A stretch of DNA of 10,584 nucleotides, from assembly GCA_020217265.1 (NCBI GenBank), contig JAIWOS010000108.1:1-10584 (forward strand), in the 5' to 3' direction. Each line of letters starts with the position of its first letter. The first letter of the stretch is position 1. A program made the translations under genes and the position numbers. The notes beneath the pieces were generated by a model. It worked only from the letters and a program-made list of their open reading frames with translations, was not told the origin of the DNA and did not search any database. The DNA comes from Thiobacillus sp. Its GTDB lineage: Bacteria > Pseudomonadota > Gammaproteobacteria > Burkholderiales > Thiobacillaceae. Positions 10,318 to 10,584 of this stretch are shown here, piece by piece.

Positions 10318-10344
10318 GGGCGGGATTATCGGCGATCCCCGCCC
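10318..10344 (-). repeat. GC-rich stem-loop in the uup leader
   Basis: GGGCGGGAT at 10318-10326 pairs with ATCCCCGCCC at 10335-10344, giving a 9-bp stem with one bulged C. On the minus strand it is followed by a moderately T-rich TTGCCTTGTTT, so it could be a weak terminator for pxpA. GATAAT (10330-10325) within it also resembles a -10 box about 30 bp before the uup ATG, with no good -35. The two readings exclude each other only in part; neither is proven. Confidence 0.4.
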
Positions 10345-10352
10345 GCGCGCCT

Positions 10353-10410
10353 AACGGACATGGCGATTTGCCACCCCAATTTTATGAAACCTTTTCGCGC
10401 CGTGTCCGTT
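10353..10410. repeat. 13-bp inverted repeat spanning 58 bp between pxpA and uup
   Basis: AACGGACATGGCG at 10353-10365 and CGCCGTGTCCGTT at 10398-10410 are reverse complements at 12 of 13 positions; the single mismatch would be a G-U pair in one RNA. The 32-bp interior is comparatively AT-rich. A smaller stem TGGC/GCCA at 10361-10364 and 10370-10373 competes with the outer one. It could be a regulatory RNA fold or a small mobile-element remnant. Confidence 0.5.
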
Positions 10411-10447
10411 CCCCCACCCCGGCCCTCCCCGCTTGCGGGAGAGGGGG
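10411..10447. repeat. REP-like palindromic element
   Basis: The sequence CCCCCACCCCGGCCCTCCCC leads into a stem: CCCTCCCCGC at 10423-10432 pairs with GCGGGAGAGGG at 10435-10445 with one bulged A. Sequences of this CCCTC-CCCGC-TTGC-GGGAGAGGG type are scattered in intergenic DNA of many proteobacteria as REP-like elements. No T-run is present on either strand. It lies 28 bp past the pxpA stop, a usual place for such repeats. Confidence 0.6.
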
Positions 10448-10474
10448 ACGCAGTTTCGCTACGCGAGTTTCACG

Positions 10475-10584
10475 CTAATCTCCCGCGTGCACGGCGGCAT
10501 GCACCGCCTGCGCGAGCGCGACGGCGCCGGGCGTGTCGCCGTGCAGGCACACGGTGTCGGCGCGCACGGCCAGCCGCTCGCCCG
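10475..10584 (-). CDS. pxpA: 5-oxoprolinase subunit A (LamB/YcsF family), C-terminal end (runs off the right edge)
   Basis: Only the last 35 codons are inside the window. They read GERLAVRADTVCLHGDTPGA, then VALAQAVHAAVHAGD and a TAG stop. The block ADTVCLHGDTPGAV is the conserved C-terminal signature of the LamB/YcsF (PxpA) family. PxpA works with PxpB and PxpC to open 5-oxoproline to glutamate in an ATP-dependent reaction. The other subunits would lie upstream, beyond the right edge, and are not visible. The gene is on the same strand as uup, but the roughly 180-bp structured gap suggests separate transcription. Confidence 0.85.
   Translation of the reverse strand, partial: GERLAVRADTVCLHGDTPGAVALAQAVHAAVHAGD

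Noticed and set aside
10423..10445. Intrinsic terminator for pxpA at the REP-like stem
   Set aside because: No T-run follows the stem on the minus strand; it better fits a REP-type repeat.
10467..10480. Possible third parS (GTTTCACG followed by CTAATC)
   Set aside because: Only the left half matches; the right half bears no resemblance to GTGAAAC.

Overview
The window reads as the chromosome of a GC-rich betaproteobacterium. The gene order mnmG-rsmG-parA-parB followed by atpI-atpB-atpE-atpF-atpH-atpA is the usual proteobacterial cluster. The protein sequences (AtpB with an extended N-terminus, Soj/Spo0J-type ParAB, Uup) and the presence of a PEP-CTERM exosortase substrate would suit a Nitrosomonadales/Thiobacillus-like lineage, but that placement is inference from family knowledge and was not tested.

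Layout from right to left, with nearly everything on the minus strand. The 3' end of pxpA (5-oxoprolinase subunit A) enters at the right edge. A roughly 180-bp gap follows, holding a REP-like palindrome, a 13-bp inverted repeat and a GC-rich stem-loop. Next is uup (ABC-F ATPase). Then comes the tightly packed run mnmG, rsmG, parA, parB, with 4-, 4- and 1-base start/stop overlaps, which suggests translational coupling. Two parS centromere sites (GTTTCACGTGAAAC) lie in this part: one in the 47-bp uup-mnmG gap and one inside the mnmG coding sequence. Beyond parB the pattern is interrupted by the only plus-strand gene, a secreted PEP-CTERM protein whose stop codon overlaps the parB stop. A 328-bp divergent region with several palindromes and a split direct repeat separates it from atpI. 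The ATP synthase genes atpI-atpB-atpE-atpF-atpH and the first 55 codons of atpA run off the left edge.

Functionally, parA/parB/parS form the chromosome-segregation system. MnmG and RsmG modify tRNA wobble uridine and 16S rRNA, and Uup acts on the ribosome. The atp genes encode the Fo sector, the delta subunit and the start of the F1 sector of a proton-type ATP synthase. The PEP-CTERM gene belongs to none of these pathways. It looks like an insertion between parB and atpI, and it should depend on an exosortase encoded elsewhere.

I do not see a clearly new multi-gene system. The observations most worth following up are the two parS sites and the PEP-CTERM insertion with its structured divergent promoter region and stop-codon overlap with parB.
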